A stretch of DNA of 64,000 nt from Paracentrotus lividus (Eukaryota > Echinodermata > Echinoidea > Camarodonta > Echinidae): positions 43,803,646 through 43,867,645 of the forward strand of contig CALNVZ010003434.1 in assembly GCA_940671915.1 (NCBI GenBank), read 5' to 3'. Shown piece after piece: positions 36,536-51,500 of the stretch. The translations under genes were made by a program, and so were the position numbers. The notes beneath the pieces are model-generated. The model ran no database searches. It had not been told where the DNA came from and saw only the letters and a program-made list of their open reading frames with translations. Positions within the stretch are counted from its first letter, which is position 1. The number at the start of each line of letters is the position of its first letter.

Positions 36536-39500
36536 AGTAATTCTGTTTGACGCTGAAACGAACTTGATGAATTTTAGCAAAGTTATATTCTAACATATTC
36601 TGGATAACTGTCAATGATTAGAAATAATTTTAAACGTGTTTTGTATTATATATATATCTTATTATGATATTATTTCTTGGTAAGAACGTTTGGAAATAAT
36701 CGTCTTGCGATCATGGGATATTATCATTTCGACTTTTTTATTTTATTTATTACAGTAAGGACATAAATTATTTATAGCATTAAATACACATTAATGCAGA
36801 AGTTAGGCTATGTAGATAAAGTTATCACGAATAAATAAACATACAGTGTACTTGGTAATAATCTCAAATGGTTGTAATGTTATGATTTTTCAACAATTTT
36901 GGCAGTCCTATTACTGCCTACAGCATCATAATGCATGGCACCTTTTACGCTGATGGAAATCAAGAAAACAGAATTGATGGTTTCGATCGGGTTAAATCAT
37001 GAATGACTCTGAATACCATACAGCGTATTTGCTTGTGACAGTTGTTTTAATACATGCTTGATTTTACTCGCCATTGGGGAAAGAGAGTATGAAGCAACAG
37101 GCAAGTGCAGATGTACAGGTGTATAAACCCTATACCGCCATGCCGCGCATCTCACCCAACGCAGTTGTCCTCACTTATGATTTAAGATGCAATTTAAGGC
37201 ACATTTGCATCTTTTATTCTCCTTTTGAAGGACATGCACAATGTCCACATCGTAAGTTGGTCGAAATTTTGGCGTTCTGCGGCTAACAGCACGCCGACAC
37301 GGCAGCGTGGTCCAATGACGTAGTCACTTATCACCCAAAAATGCAAAGAGAGAAAGAGAGAGAGACAGAATAGTCGATTGAGTGGGTTTTTTGTTGTGAG
37401 TGTATGCATATTGAGTGTGTGTGTTCGGCTTTTCGCGTGCGTTGCAAGTGTGTGCGTGTGTATGATGTGTGGTGCGATCGCAATTGTGAATGCACACAAA
37501 CGGGCTCTTCTTAATCCTTCTACCTACGTCAGTAGGGCTCAGTTGTGTCTGTGAGTGTGGAGTCGTAAAGACGTGTTACCCTAGAAGCGTACGGGGCTGG
37601 TCCTCGTACAACCTGAACATCATTCAAGCTGACGAGGTAGCAGGATCTACCCTTATTTATAATCCGGGCGCTGGTTTCGTCGCGGGAACTTAAAAAAGTA
37701 AAATAGAAGAAGAAATAGTTATCATATTTTTATACGACGTAGTCATCTTTAGACGTAACTTGTATTTTATCATCATTATCTACACAGTCAGGGCTGGACC
37801 CTTATAAGGTGAGTGGTACACATCCTTTCTCTTTTAACACCTAACCCTCATCAGCTGCGATGGCTTCACTCAAGGACTTACCATTTCTAGATCCCTGTCT
37901 TTGGTACGAATTAATTAATTCGATTTGTGTTTGATGGTTGGGGTTGTGGTTGTGAATTAATGTGCAGTGAGCATGTTGATAAGAGTATGTGGAGTGAAAT
38001 GATAAGAGGGTATAAGAGGGAGTAAGTGGGTTTCTCTTAATCGATGCTGTTAAACATGACCAATTTGCATCTCAATTACGACGGATTCGAGGATGTGGTA
38101 AAGAAAGACATGTTGATTATATTTAATGTCGACATTAGGGCGGTAAAATATGGAGATTGTATAGTGAGACGGACGTCCAAAGTGCTTACAGAGATAGAAA
38201 GGGCATCATCCTTTATTTTAGCGAGAATCTTTCTCGAGGGAAAATTAGAGGCAAGAGAAAGGTTTTTGACAGGCATTAGATTCGTAATATGTTTGTTTAT
38301 GCCATAGCACATGACAATTGAATAAAAAAGATGATACAGAAATTATATTGTTATTCATCCAATATTTTGATCAGAAAATGATTAGATATATGCTCTTTCT
38401 ATGCCAATTCACTTTATGCATGTCATGGGAAGATTTTGACTGGTCTCATACAATAACATAAAACATTTCAGCATAAAGCATCATAAATTGCCGTCATCTA
38501 GTACATTTATATTCCATTTGTATAATTTGTTTGATGTTTATTATGTGATTTGACGTCAACTACATTTGTGCCTGTGTTTGCCTTTATAATGTTTTATTTT
38601 CAATACCACAACCAAATTAGTAGATATGAGATTAATAGAGAAACCAATACATAAAGTAGATCGTATTAGGGTTGACTAAATCACAGACTATTTGACCAAT
38701 TCGTTAAATGATTTCAATGCAAACATTTGATCTGGGGGAGTATAATTTATTATCTGATTGATGCTGTCAATATTTGAGCAAACTTTGTTTCATCAAAAAT
38801 AGTTATGACGTAAAGCAAAGTGGGCTTCGAAACCTTAAGTCAATAAAATAATTATATGGAGTACGTATCACGCTAGCCCTCGTTCACGTGGCTACAGGGA
38901 GTCGTCGAGGATATACCCAAATTTGGAAAATAAGTTACGTTAAGTCAATGTCATTGTTGTGACTTTTTAAAACATATATAACATCAAAGTGACATCGTTA
39001 TATATTTTCAGATTCACCGAATGATTATTGCAATCCTTGTCAGTTGTAGAAAATTCTTTTCGGTGTGATAAATGTGCGATTTAGAAGTCATGGCACAATG
39101 TATTTTCTCAAATTGTATTTTCATTATTACGACAAATGCATATTTTTATGAAATCAAAGTAAGCCTAACTGACTGACATGAGAATAGTGATAGAAATAAG
39201 TCCAGAACAGATATTCAGACTAGTTTACATAGTACATAGATATTTAAATATGCCAGGAAGTTGTTGAAAATGGCCCACGTTGCCGAGTTCGCATCCGGAT
39301 GTTATGGGGAGCCGTTTTTATTATGTAGGTGAACAGTGAAATGCAAATGAAATAGACCATGGGGACTTGACTTGGGGTATGGCAACGGGTAGTATTATTT
39401 CCCTTACTTTCAAATGTTAGTTTTGTTTAGACATCTGTTATAATTTCTCTATTGATTGTGTCTGGTTTCATTTAAACGTCATAATGATGTTTTCATGTCA

Positions 39501-40950
39501 TATAACATCAAACCAGTGACGATAAATCTATTGACTTTGCGATTGAATTCATTGTGATCTCACTCTGGCGATAGACAGTACCCTCTTGAACTCCTATCGT
39601 GAGCCTCACATGGCTAGCTCACATGGTTAATGCCTACTACTTCATGAGAGGCTATCCTATGTCTATGACGTAGATAGTCTTCGGTGTTCCTACCGGTCGA
39701 TTCAATACTGGGCAAAAGAGATAAATTATCATCGCGATCAATAGCTCCTATCCCAACATGTCTTTAGGTCTTTTTATCGTAAAGAAGAAATGGCGTATGA
39801 TACCAGAATCATATTTCTTTTGCTAATTAGATTTGCAGATCAGGGAGTCTTTATTGTCACCGAGCTATTAACGCTTGGGGATGTGTGTCCATTCGAAAAT
39901 GTCAATAATGTGCCAAGGGGATGACTAAGGGCTTAGAATTATATCGTGTAGAAAATGATTTAGAGTGGCATAGAAATCAAGAATAAAGAGTTTCTCCATG
40001 TCGTCATGACTTTTGCAATAACCTTAATACGAGCCTTGGCAAGGTTTGCGAGAAAATTAGAAGATGTCGCCAAAAAGATGTCTTTCAGAAAGCATCTATA
40101 ATGCGAAGAGCGATTTGAGAAATCTATAGGGTATCGATTGTGTGCTTAGGCAACGCGTTGCTCTCGCTTTCTATCGAATAGAGAAATATGAAAAGGAATA
40201 TATTTCACGATCCCTCTCATTCTCTATGACATTTTACCTCCCTCATTTTAACTATCTTCTACCCTCTCTCGTTCTCATCGCTCTGTCTTCTGCCTTCCCT
40301 TGTGATTATCATTCTTGCGCTTGACACCCTTGAGGTAACGGTCTATAGGTTGAGCTTCGAAGACAACTTATAATTGTGGCTACGTGCTGCATCGAACACA
40401 CTGCATGCATGTAGAATTGAAATGGTGGTTATGTATACATTTATCATTGCTTTCTCTGTAGCTTTCTGGAGTTTCGTTCCATTTAACATGTTCGAAGATA
40501 AAGAAACATGTCATGCATCTACTGATGTACCTGATAATGGATTGCATTAGGTTGGAGACAGATAGTATGATTTAAGATGTATCATCTAGATAAAAAAAAA
40601 GACACAGGGGGTGGGGGAAAACGAAAGACTCTTTCCCCAAACGATCATTAAGATGATGAAATTATCATCGACGAATCCTATCTGAACATTACAGGTAAGT
40701 ATTCATTTTGGTCTCAAAACAGCTCCCAAACTTAATATTGTTAATAAATCACTAGCATGGTCACCAATTTGCAGGTATCAACAATAATTATTATAGAGGA
40801 TTATATTACAAAAAAAAAATCAAATGTTTCAAGCAACGTATCACATTTTACATTATAATCAAGGATCTGAGAATAATACAATTCGTTTTTTTGTTTGTTT
40901 GTTTTTGTTTTGTTTTGTGTTTTGTTTTGCTTTTGTTTGTTTTTTTACAA
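36534..40950. other. No gene recognised
   Basis: AT-rich DNA; open frames at 37074-37286, 37194-37499, 37490-37693 and 38044-38307 lack known domains and splice support. GT-rich patch at 37398-37470. TTTGT-rich run at 40889-40945, next to MITE family B copy 2. Confidence 0.5.
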
Positions 40951-41206
40951 ATGAAGAGTTTAAATTCCAAAATAAGCTAAATCCATTCTTGACGAAAATT
41001 GGGTTATTGATATCAAATAATTGTTCATACTAATATATGTCTATAAAAGAAAGTTGAAACCTAAATTCTGAGAGCAATTTAATACAAAATGCACATTTGA
41101 ATATTACTTTTCTATAGACACCTGTACAAAAATTTGGCAAACAAATACCCTTTTCTCAGAAGTGACAAAAGTGGATTTAGCTCCTTTTGGACTCAAACTA
41201 TTTAAA
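40951..41206. mobile_element. MITE family B, copy 2
   Basis: 256 bp. Left ATGAAGAGTTTAAATTCCAA and right CTCCTTTTGGACTCAAACTA are diverged inverted ends. The body is collinear with 25141-25400 (TATAGACACCTGTACAAAAA, AAAAGTGGATTTAGC). More diverged than copy 1. Confidence 0.75.
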
Positions 41207-44200
41207 TACAGAACCTTAAACATGTCAAATGGCAATACAGTTATTATACTTTACCCCTCCGCCTTCTTTCTGTACCTTTCAATTCAACAAACTGACAATG
41301 AAACTCCCCGAACTTATACGTGCGTCACAATACACACATTTCTATATAAATTCATTTCCGCTAAATATATACATTTGATAAAAATCTTTTGGAGAGAAAA
41401 GAAGTTATTCATACATGTTTGCTTGGAGTTGCTGATATAGTTCAAAGTCGTTCAGTCGTGACAGCTCACTTTGCACCGACTGGTACCGAGAGTGAGAAAC
41501 ACTAAGGTGGCGCCAAAGCGCTCCCATGATTAAAACGGCGTCACTATATTATTTTGAAAGGGGGAAAGGGTGGCAACGGGATAGGGGTGGGGCTGCCAGG
41601 CGAAGAGCTCCCAAGGGTGATGACTATGAATTAAGTAAAATTGGCTTTAAACAATCAGAGCAAATAGTTTCTTAAGTATAAATCAAATCAAATGAAATCA
41701 AATCAATTCAATTTATTGACAAAAAATCCACATTTTCGGATTATCCCCAATGCAAAAAAGAATACAAAGATATATGTCGTCAACTAGCTTGTTTCTCGGG
41801 GTGGCTGGATTTTCGGGTCAAAATCTTTTGCATGAATGCGGTTGTATTAGCCATAGAGCTACACATAAAATTAAAGACACTTACCTGAAATACGAAAGGA
41901 ATACAAAATAAAAGAGGCGATTTTTCCTTCTTATTTTCCATATTTCTTTGGGTAAGTTCACGTCTCGGGTTGTTAAAGCAACTCCAATCGAGACATCAAC
42001 TAGTGTTACAGCGCCAATAATAGAATCTCAAGAACGACAGACCCTTGCAATGTTACTTGTAAGATTTTTGTAGTCCTGCAATTGAACGGAACAACATATC
42101 ACCTTATCCCTAATGGCCAAAATGCTATCACTTGATTTAGTGTCTTCAAAGCGGGTATGACCGAGGTCATGTTATTGAGAAGTAGAACAGAAGCTAAAGA
42201 ACCGAGCTATCTTAGCAAGATGTCTAAGATTCGCTTTTGTTTCTTGTTTTCTCTCATCATCATGTGATCAACATCGATCCAAGCAAAACAAAAAGCTGTA
42301 CCTCTCCCATCGCAATGGCTTAATGTGAAAGAGATACGAAGTACTTCCGGTTGTGTCTTTGGCAGAATGTGTAACATTAGCTGCCAGGAGCAAGCTCTTT
42401 TGTCCATAGTTTATACCCTAGTCTCAGTTTTATCGTTTTTTCTTCGAACAATTTCTTCTTTCCCCTATGCTTGGTTCTTTTCTCTACTTATGCTTGATGT
42501 TGTTCATTGCGGTTCTTGCTTTGCCTTTATGGTTAAAATGGTTAGAGATACTTTTATTTGGTCATTTCTTTGTAAGTAGTGGTTGGATTGTTCAAGAATT
42601 TACAGTAACCACGACGACATACTTGAAAATAAGCAGTCTAGAACCCCCCTAAAAAAACAAAACAAAAACAAAGCAAAAAACAAAACAAGACAAACAAAAA
42701 GAAAGAAATACAACAACAACAACCACAAAAAAAAAAATAAAAAAAAAATAAGAAGAAAGTTATTGCATGATAGAATGATTTCTTTTAATGCTTTCTGATC
42801 TCTAAATCACTTACAACTTGTCATCCCTTTCTTTCTTGAGAAACTAAAAGCTGGAAAAATCGGTACTGTACACCACTCAGCAAACGTACGGAGGACAAAA
42901 TCGCCTATACAAATTTTCAAATTATTTTAGTCTGTGCTCTAATGGAAGCAAATGCTTTTCGATCAGTAAAGGTTGAATACCCATGGCTTCAAGCACAATG
43001 TTGTCAGAAATGTGTCTGGCTGTTGCTGATGATACTTGCTATAATCCAACGGCATTGACTAGCGGTCTTAATGATTGGATCAGATTTCATCTATTACGTT
43101 TCTACCTTGTCATACTCATCCATCTTTTTTATTTTCGTCGTGTTCTCATTAGGACGTATTCAAAGAGGTGGCCTAAAGTTAAGCCTAGCTTAAATCTGTG
43201 GTGTAACTATAACTCGCAAAAATGGAATACAATTTTGAAGAGTAAATGCTCGATTTATCAGAATTGTGGGTATTTAAACTATTAAAAACTGCCTGGGAAT
43301 GATAAATGCAAAAGTTTTCTTAACCATTAAAGCATGATTCCAAAATCCAGTAAACGTGTAAGTAACATTGCAACGTAGACACATTTGTCTCCCATTTCGC
43401 TAGCCATAGAAACCACTGATGTAAACTAGGATTAGCTTTACGCCACCTTTGTGAATACGGGTCATTAGGACGTGATATGCAAAGGAAAGGATGGATAAGC
43501 GGAGAAATGGAAGATGAAATAACAAGATCATGAATAATTAAAATGCTTTGGGCGGGTGGCATATATTGTATGGACAAAAAAAAAAAAAAAAAAAAAAAAA
43601 ATCAAGGTAACTTAAAAAAAAAAAAAGAGAGAGAAAAAAAGAAAGATTATGCTACAGTAATACTGTTGCATTTCCCATGTAGATTAGAAAAATTAACTGC
43701 TCGTTTTGAGGTTGATTGTTTAAAAAGAGAAAAATCGACTTAAGGACATTTAGGTGAAATAGATAATTATGAAAAAAAGTCTGTTCTCATACAAAGTTAA
43801 TGCTGTGCAAGTGAACCAAAGAGATTAAGATGTGAAATCTAGTCAAAATCTGACTCGATAGTTTTAAGAGTGCACTGGATCATTTTAACACTTCATTAAA
43901 AAAAAATATGTTATCATTATTTATTTTTAAGACCCCAGTACTTCAAAACGCCTTTTTACAAATTAAAGTGCTTTCTTTGGAGGCGGAAAGGAAGTCTGGA
44001 TGACACTATCTTCCCTTAAAGGAACATGCATGTTCTTATTAATTAATCTAAGGGAGATTTTCTTCTTACCCGACTGATTCTTTCTACGTGATTTGCTTCT
44101 ATTCTCTCCATGTTCTACTTTTCCGTAATCTTTTCCCCTTCTGTCTATTGTGCCTCTCCCTTTTTCATTCTTCTTTGCTTATTCCTGTCATATCAAGTGT

Positions 44201-47200
44201 TAAGATTTCTCTTCTTTCATCCTCTTCGTGTTCTCTGCATCAACCTTAAGCAATTAGTAATTTGGAAATTCCCTTTTTCTTTCGAGACGCGGATGTCGGG
44301 ATAGCTCTATCTTGTGGTAAGGGTTTTGGTTTACCCTTTCAATCAGTGCAACATTTCTGTAATGACAATGCATTCATTCGTCATGCTCCACTCGTACCCT
44401 AAGGGGTGAGACCATTTGCAGGGGTATATTTTGGTTTTTGGAAGACATTGCTCTTTAGGTATCAGGCATTTGTTCTGGAATGCTTTAAAAGGACCAAAGT
44501 CATTATGTCGTTCGCTCAGAAGATAATATCTGCATGATATTAATTTTGTCTTTAATTGTATGAAAACGAAATCCGGAAATTTGATCACTTTCTTTTAATC
44601 ACCCCACCCCACTCCTTCTCCATCACTTACATGTTTGTCGATCGAACTTTTGGGATATGGAAATGTATATCCGCTGGAATCATTTGGGAAAAGTCGTCAA
44701 TTTTTTTTCTTTTACTTAAGAATTCAGACTTGGTCAGATTGACCTCGCGGGTTGGTTGATCTATTTTCGACACTGTACAACATCATAAAAACAAACTCAA
44801 GATCTTGGAAGATGAGATTTCGATTATGAAAGAAATAAATTATTTTGATTGCGTATTATAAACTAAATGCTGAAATATTAAACAACAACATACTCCCTAA
44901 ACGTCTCCGCAAGACAGTGCAAATCGATCAGAATAATATTTTGGAAAATAGTATTGAAAAACTGGGTACATTAACAACAAAATTAAATTCAAACACTGTT
45001 GTGTCCTGATGCAATAACCTAATGCGATTCACTTGTAAGGAGTCTGATTTCTCTTCAAAAACAAAATAGTTAGAAATTTACATAAGACGAGACAAAACAC
45101 AAATCAATTAAGGCACTTACGTTAATCAGTGTCGTTCACTTAATCACTAAATGGTGCTAAAAATACGAAAAAACCTTTTCATTTGATTTGTTTTCCTGTA
45201 ATCCCTTTACATATTGCAATGCAATCAACGATTCTTCCTCACTGCATTGGTTTCCTGTTTGTTCTTTCACTAAAACTTTCTAAAGTAATTATGTAATTGT
45301 GCCATGATTACGACGAAGTATGAGCAATTATGTGTGCATGATTGGAAAGAAAACTTTTAAATGTCTCATCATTGATGATGCGAGTTTCTCAATCTTATCC
45401 AATATTGGTACTGCCCGAAGCCCCAATGCAGGAGCCATCTCAGTGGGTATAGGGGGTGTGCTAAAGACGGTGCAGTAGAAAGAGAAATTGTGATTACTTG
45501 TTGCTTGAAGGTCCTTCCTTCAGCAAAGTCAGCTCATCAAGTCACATCGCACAATTGGTAACATCAAAAATGGGGAAAATGTTCGTGAGTAAACAACAGA
45601 GGGCTCACTTCTAGTCACCTCTCACAGGGATACAGTGCTACTGAAGAAAAGTTCTATCTTAGAAATTTCTTCTTTCCTCCATGGTTCTAAGTAGCGTAAC
45701 TGCACAGTCCTGGACAATGACGATGTATACATCATGCTAATACCTTTACAGTTTTTCTATTCATCCGCGGTAAATCGCCATAGGTCATATCACATTAGCA
45801 ACACAAATTGAGTTGTATCTTCAAAACTCGTCTCAAAACATGCCAAAGGCGCATTATAAAAACAAAGAGGAATAAAATACGGTCTTAATGCTAAAACAAA
45901 AGTAAGATCGAAAGTTCCATCTACATGATCTATGACTAATATTAAATAAATCGCCCAAATGCTTCCAAAATGGAGTTTCTATTCTTTTTGTTAAATTGAG
46001 TGTGTGACAGTCCTGTGTGTTGGGAGCGGGGCATAGCTCTAAAGTGATAATGTAGTCGAGTAAATATTTTCCCGGGAGATTTACAGTAAACAAACAAGAA
46101 GTTTCCTGGAATTCTATGAGATTATAATTATCATTAAAGCTGAAAAAATGAAAAAAGTTGAAAAAGAAGAATTCAAGGACAATAAGTTGTATATATAATA
46201 GGCCTATGTTGTTGAAATGTTTATAAGAAACAAGAAACCCTGAGTGAAATGTATACGCATTATCACAGTCAAAAGTCTATTCAAATTTCAACGTGTCCCG
46301 GAGGTATATAGCTGTAGTTGTGTTCTCCACAGTTCTTTACACAGTCTCCTGTGGAAAAGAAAAAAAGAAACGCTCTAAATTTGACCCATTTCTCGACTTT
46401 TTAGCTAACACGAAATAAACACAGGATCCATTTACAAAATTAAAATGGGGAGAAAAAAATGCGTCGACTGAAGTCTATTCCTTATTTTAACCCTTCATTT
46501 CTTATTTTCTCTTCTCTTGTAGAGAAAGCTGGTTGGATAGTAGAAAACACGTTTGAATAGGCCGGTATCCCGCGGCTATTTATTGAATTTGAGTGCTTTT
46601 CAGTGTAATCCAGCACCCAATTTCTTGCTTTTCCAACAACATCATGAAACATGTTTGATCGGAGACAAAAGAACGACGGAAAATTCTTCCTTGCTTGGAA
46701 ACTCTATGAAAACCGTCAAAGATCATCAAAATTGTTTACGGTGTCAAGTTATTCCGTCTGAACCTGCATACAATGGCCATGCTTCTTTGTAACTTGAGTG
46801 ATGTTTTGAAAATTTGTTTGTAAGATTATTTTATTTACTTTCTTACTCTTTGTTCTTATGTATCCCCTCCTTGCGACGACGTCTTACAATCGATAGCAGA
46901 GATCTCAGGTATCGAACCGTGGGCGCGATACGTCAGATGATGTGAGGAGGAATCGATGATAACTAGTTTATTGGTGTAATCGATAGACAAACATGAGAAA
47001 CGGATGGAATTCGTTGTGACAGTCAACGGGTAGGCAGATGTAATAATTGCCCAACTTTCATTCTTTAAAACAGGCCAGACGTAGACCTACATGACGTGTT
47101 ATGTCCTTGGGACTCAAAAATAGCGATTGCGAATATTACTTGAATTTGAATAGGTCGGAAATAAGTAATACATTATCATTAGGTCATATGCCTAATCGTT

Positions 47201-47530
47201 TACGCATAGTGCAAATATTGGCGTTGCCATGATTCCCAAAGGAATGGAAAGGATTAAAAAATAATAAAAATGATCAAGTATGTATATTGATATAGTTCGA
47301 TATATTGCAAAAAAAAAAAAAAAAACAACTGATATCAGCTAACAAAAAAAACAAAATAACAACAAAATACGAGTATTGTGAAAGATATACAAGGAGTACA
47401 CAGCGGAAAGGTACCCCCGGCCTAAACAATTTTTTCGCAAAACATTCTTCTCTTGAAAGGGAATACTGGTCCAGAAACAATAACAAACGGCTACTCACAT
47501 AATAATCTGTACCTTCTATTTTCGGTCGTA
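41207..47530. other. No gene recognised; scattered simple repeats
   Basis: ATCAA-type direct repeats at 41685-41715, an AAAAC-rich stretch at 42650-42750, poly(A) at 43575-43601, otherwise unique AT-rich DNA. Open frames up to 100 codons (e.g. 42983-43285, 46553-46792) show no known domain. Confidence 0.5.
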
Positions 47531-48500
47531 CAAACTGCTGTACCACTCTCAGATTACTGTGCCCATCCTAAACTATAATAATCTGCTGCTATTGTGGTCC
47601 AGCTACACGACTCACACGAGAGGATGCGATATTAACTATAGCACAAACACCCCACACATACACACATCGACTAGCAGACATCACCTATATACTTACTCAT
47701 AGATGCGCACTACCAATAACACTCTACCTCCATTACTGAACCATGGGCCATAACCTCCTCTGCTTCCGGGGTGTCGTCCTCAAAGCAGTTGCCCTGCTTT
47801 ATCCTCTACGTCTGAATACGGTACTTCTAGTTGCGCGGATAACCTTAGGTTTCACGTCTGTCCGAATGAACTATATGAATTCTGTGCTGTTCAACAACAG
47901 CGACGTCGCCACAGTTTTCATCCATGTATTGTTATCTCTTGTAAACGTCCTAACTTTAGATATGATCAATTGATACCGTGTTACATCTATTGCAAAAGAC
48001 ATGTCACATCTGCGCCTGTCTTAGACTCCCGACGAGAGCCAAGAGAACGCTATTACCTTTCTTCAGACGGATGTCTCCCGCATATTTGTCATATCAAGGA
48101 CAAATGAGACCGATACGCATCAAAACCATAATATACACATCAATAGTCTTGACCTAACCACGTCTACCCTAGACATCGCTGCCTCTAATAAGCGTAACCG
48201 ACTGCCATAATGATGCTAGGTATCACGATCATCCTTTACCTGCGTCTAACGTTTCACTTCGTCCAGTACTATCACGATCATATGATCACCTCTGCGCCCG
48301 TCCCTGCTTGGTTCATACGCAAAGTACAACAACGACACTACTACCAGCATCATCCTCCATCCCGTAACTTCCTATGGCAAGACCGGATGCAGAGCGCGAA
48401 TCCTTGCCGAACCAGCGTACGGATCGATCTAATGACTATAGCGAATCGCGCCGAGTCCATCACGCTAGCTGCCTTGCCTCCGTACCATACAATTATTGTT
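47531..48500. other. C-rich, compositionally distinct patch, no gene recognised
   Basis: Clearly richer in C on the + strand than its flanks. Open frames at 47743-47973 (76 codons) and 48210-48521 (103 codons) match nothing I know. Repeated ATCACGATCAT and TATCACGATCA pieces suggest a decayed repeat. Confidence 0.45.
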
Positions 48501-51500
48501 TATTTTCCTAAATTTCCATGATTTATAGATTATGTACGCCAGGACATTGTGTTTCTCGATCATCAAATGGATCTCGATCATAGATTTAAAGCAGTAGTCT
48601 CATGATTATTAATTTGACATAACCAAAAGCTTATTTCTTAATTATTACTCATTAGTTTAGCTGATTTGTAAAAAAAACATGTTCGGCTATAAAGTGAGAC
48701 AAATACGTGAGCTATTTCCAGATAGGAAACCTTTTAAGTCAAGAAAATTCAATAAATGTATTTGCTCGCGATCTATTTTCATAAACAAGCTAGGCTGAGG
48801 AGTAGAATCGTTTCAATATTTAACCTTCCCCATTTCATTTTCCTTCACATTTTAGAGATTGAATACATTTTCAAATATGTATGGTATCTTTATGACGCAT
48901 GAAACTTGTATGATTTCATGTCGCATCGCTGTATTATCGCCTCAACATGTATGAGGGTACCCCCTCGTTAAAATGGACTCGACCGCTGGCCTATTTTATG
49001 CAACCCTCAGTTACGTAATGAATCCTTGGTAAATGCGAAGAAGACTGTAATTATATTCTTTTATAGCGAACGGCTAACTTCATGAGGGTATATGAGGATT
49101 ATTATTTTTTTAATGACGCGATTATCGTTAAATTTTCCATTTAAATTTCAACAGCATTTTCGTTCTCGCGGTTGCTTCTGTTTCTACTCAGTGGTCCTTT
49201 CTGACGATCTACCTACTATTTTGTGTAAGGAGCACTGAATTGTTGTTCCGGAACACTTTGAGCACAAGTAGCAGGCGGTCTAACAAACTCTCATCTGAAA
49301 AATCCGTATGTCTATATAAAAATATCTTCATATCTTCGTTGTTACAGGACGATAAAAAGTGATATCCCCGGTCTGAATCAACCGAGAGCGATATGATAAA
49401 TATTTTTTTATACGCACAGATTACTATTGGCACGTGAATCTCTCCAAACTGGAGGGCGGTGAATATTCCAATCGTTTCCTGTCTGCCTTGCCTGACATTT
49501 CCCCGAGACAATTATCGAAGATAAGTGGTGTCTTGACCCCTCGGACTCACACAGGTGACTACATCAGACAAACTTTCTACGGCACTCGCCGCTCTTCAAA
49601 GTGCGTCCAAGTACCATGATGCTCGCTCGCACGCATTCCTCTTGATTCTATATACAATCATCTCTCAACAGTCATCATATATAGGTCAAAGCCGTCACAA
49701 CACTCATCAACCGCATCTTCTTCTGGAAAACTCCCACCTCGTCATATTAATCGACACGTTCAATAACTAGTTTACAGTGTGCCATTTACTCTTGGGGGAA
49801 AATGCAGACACCGGCGTTTATTTATCAATTTCTGCCCCTGTCGGCACTTCACTTGTTGAGCATATTTGATGATATTCGAATTAGATGTTGCTCAAATACT
49901 GATATGATTGTATAATTTTTAAACGCGACTACATTTCACCTTATCAAGTGTGATACAGCAAGAAGAACAGAACAGGCATTTACTAAATTATTCGAGGTAT
50001 GTGAATGAATGATGGTGCTTTATTATATATTTATATATATTTTTTACAACAATAATTCTTATTTGTAAAAACCTAGACGTCTATTTTTTATTTATTTTTT
50101 TTTATTTCTATTTTTTTTACAAAAAGATATTTGAAGATTTTAATTATTGTTTACTCTTTATTTGCATCCAGAACTTTCTTTAAACTATGAGTTGATATAA
50201 TGCAAACAATTACGAATTCATACAAAGGCCTAAAAAAAAAATACTTATAAATATATAATTTTCCATCTACTCATAATCAATCAGTGGTGTGAGTTGTTAT
50301 TGTATATGTCCAGACTTTAACCATTCTGTATGATAACGGGAACAGTCCCGTTATATGCAAATGCGACATATCCATTAGAGGATAATGATGTTAAGTTCCT
50401 ATCTTTACATGGTTGAGTCGCCGTGGACAATCTCATTTAACCTCGTTGGTGGACACGTTTATATTGTTATCTGCTTATCATGTCAATGCAAAGAACTATA
50501 AAAGAGATATGCCCGCAGAACTAACCAACTCAAGTCACGCAGCATTTGGCATGGTATCCATATAGACTATCGCATAACATGCCTCCTCCCCTCCTCGGCT
50601 TAATTAATTAATTAATTAATTTATTTATTTATTTATTTTTTTTGAAATGTCAAATGTGCTCACAGTTACTACGTCCTTCTGATGATAAAACTTTATTTTC
50701 TAATATCAACAACATATTTTCCAAAAAAAAAAAAATAATAATAATTGGGGATTTCGAAGGCCTTCTGTAACTACGAAATCCTAATATATGTAACATCATT
50801 AGTTTGCTTAAGAAATATTTGAGATATGGGAGCATCTTTAGCTAAATTGTTTGCATGTTGTATCGACAGAAACTGAACTGTAGATCACAAATCATGATTT
50901 ATTTTTTATCCGTTATTGTGAGTTTAATCTCTTTTCTTGCTCCTATTGTATACTTGAGACATTTAATATTGTATAAAACAGCTTAACAGTACAAGATATA
51001 GGTTTTAATGAATTAAAGTATGCAATTAATTTGAAATATTGGAGTTGCAATACTGTGCGATACAAGTTATTTGTCCATATTTTGTTGTTCGGAACTGTCC
51101 AGAAGTCCTACTTTCATGACCTTTGACAAAACTCTCATCTGGCGCATCCAATATTTGTTTTCTTGAAACCATATATAACTCCACCTCTTTTACGTACCAG
51201 ATCAGCCTTGATTATTCCATATCTCAGTTTATAGGCATACTGGTAACATTACGTAATAATGATAATTGATTGCAATGATGTTAGTATTTGCTGGTCTTTT
51301 AAGACTAAACCAAAGAACAATTTTATTCATCACTGTTCATTGAACTGAGAAGCCCGTCAGTTTCCCACTTTACATCTAGAATAACTAACATTTACTCAAA
51401 ACTAAAAGAAACAGTTGACTAAACAATACATACATCATTTCGCATTTTCTTTTTTCACCTAAAATAGATATCTTCCATCACACAAAGATCTCAGTCAGTC

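Noticed and set aside
46895-46945. B-box-like GGTTCGATACC on the minus strand
   Set aside because: No matching A-box at proper spacing and no tRNA-like arms.
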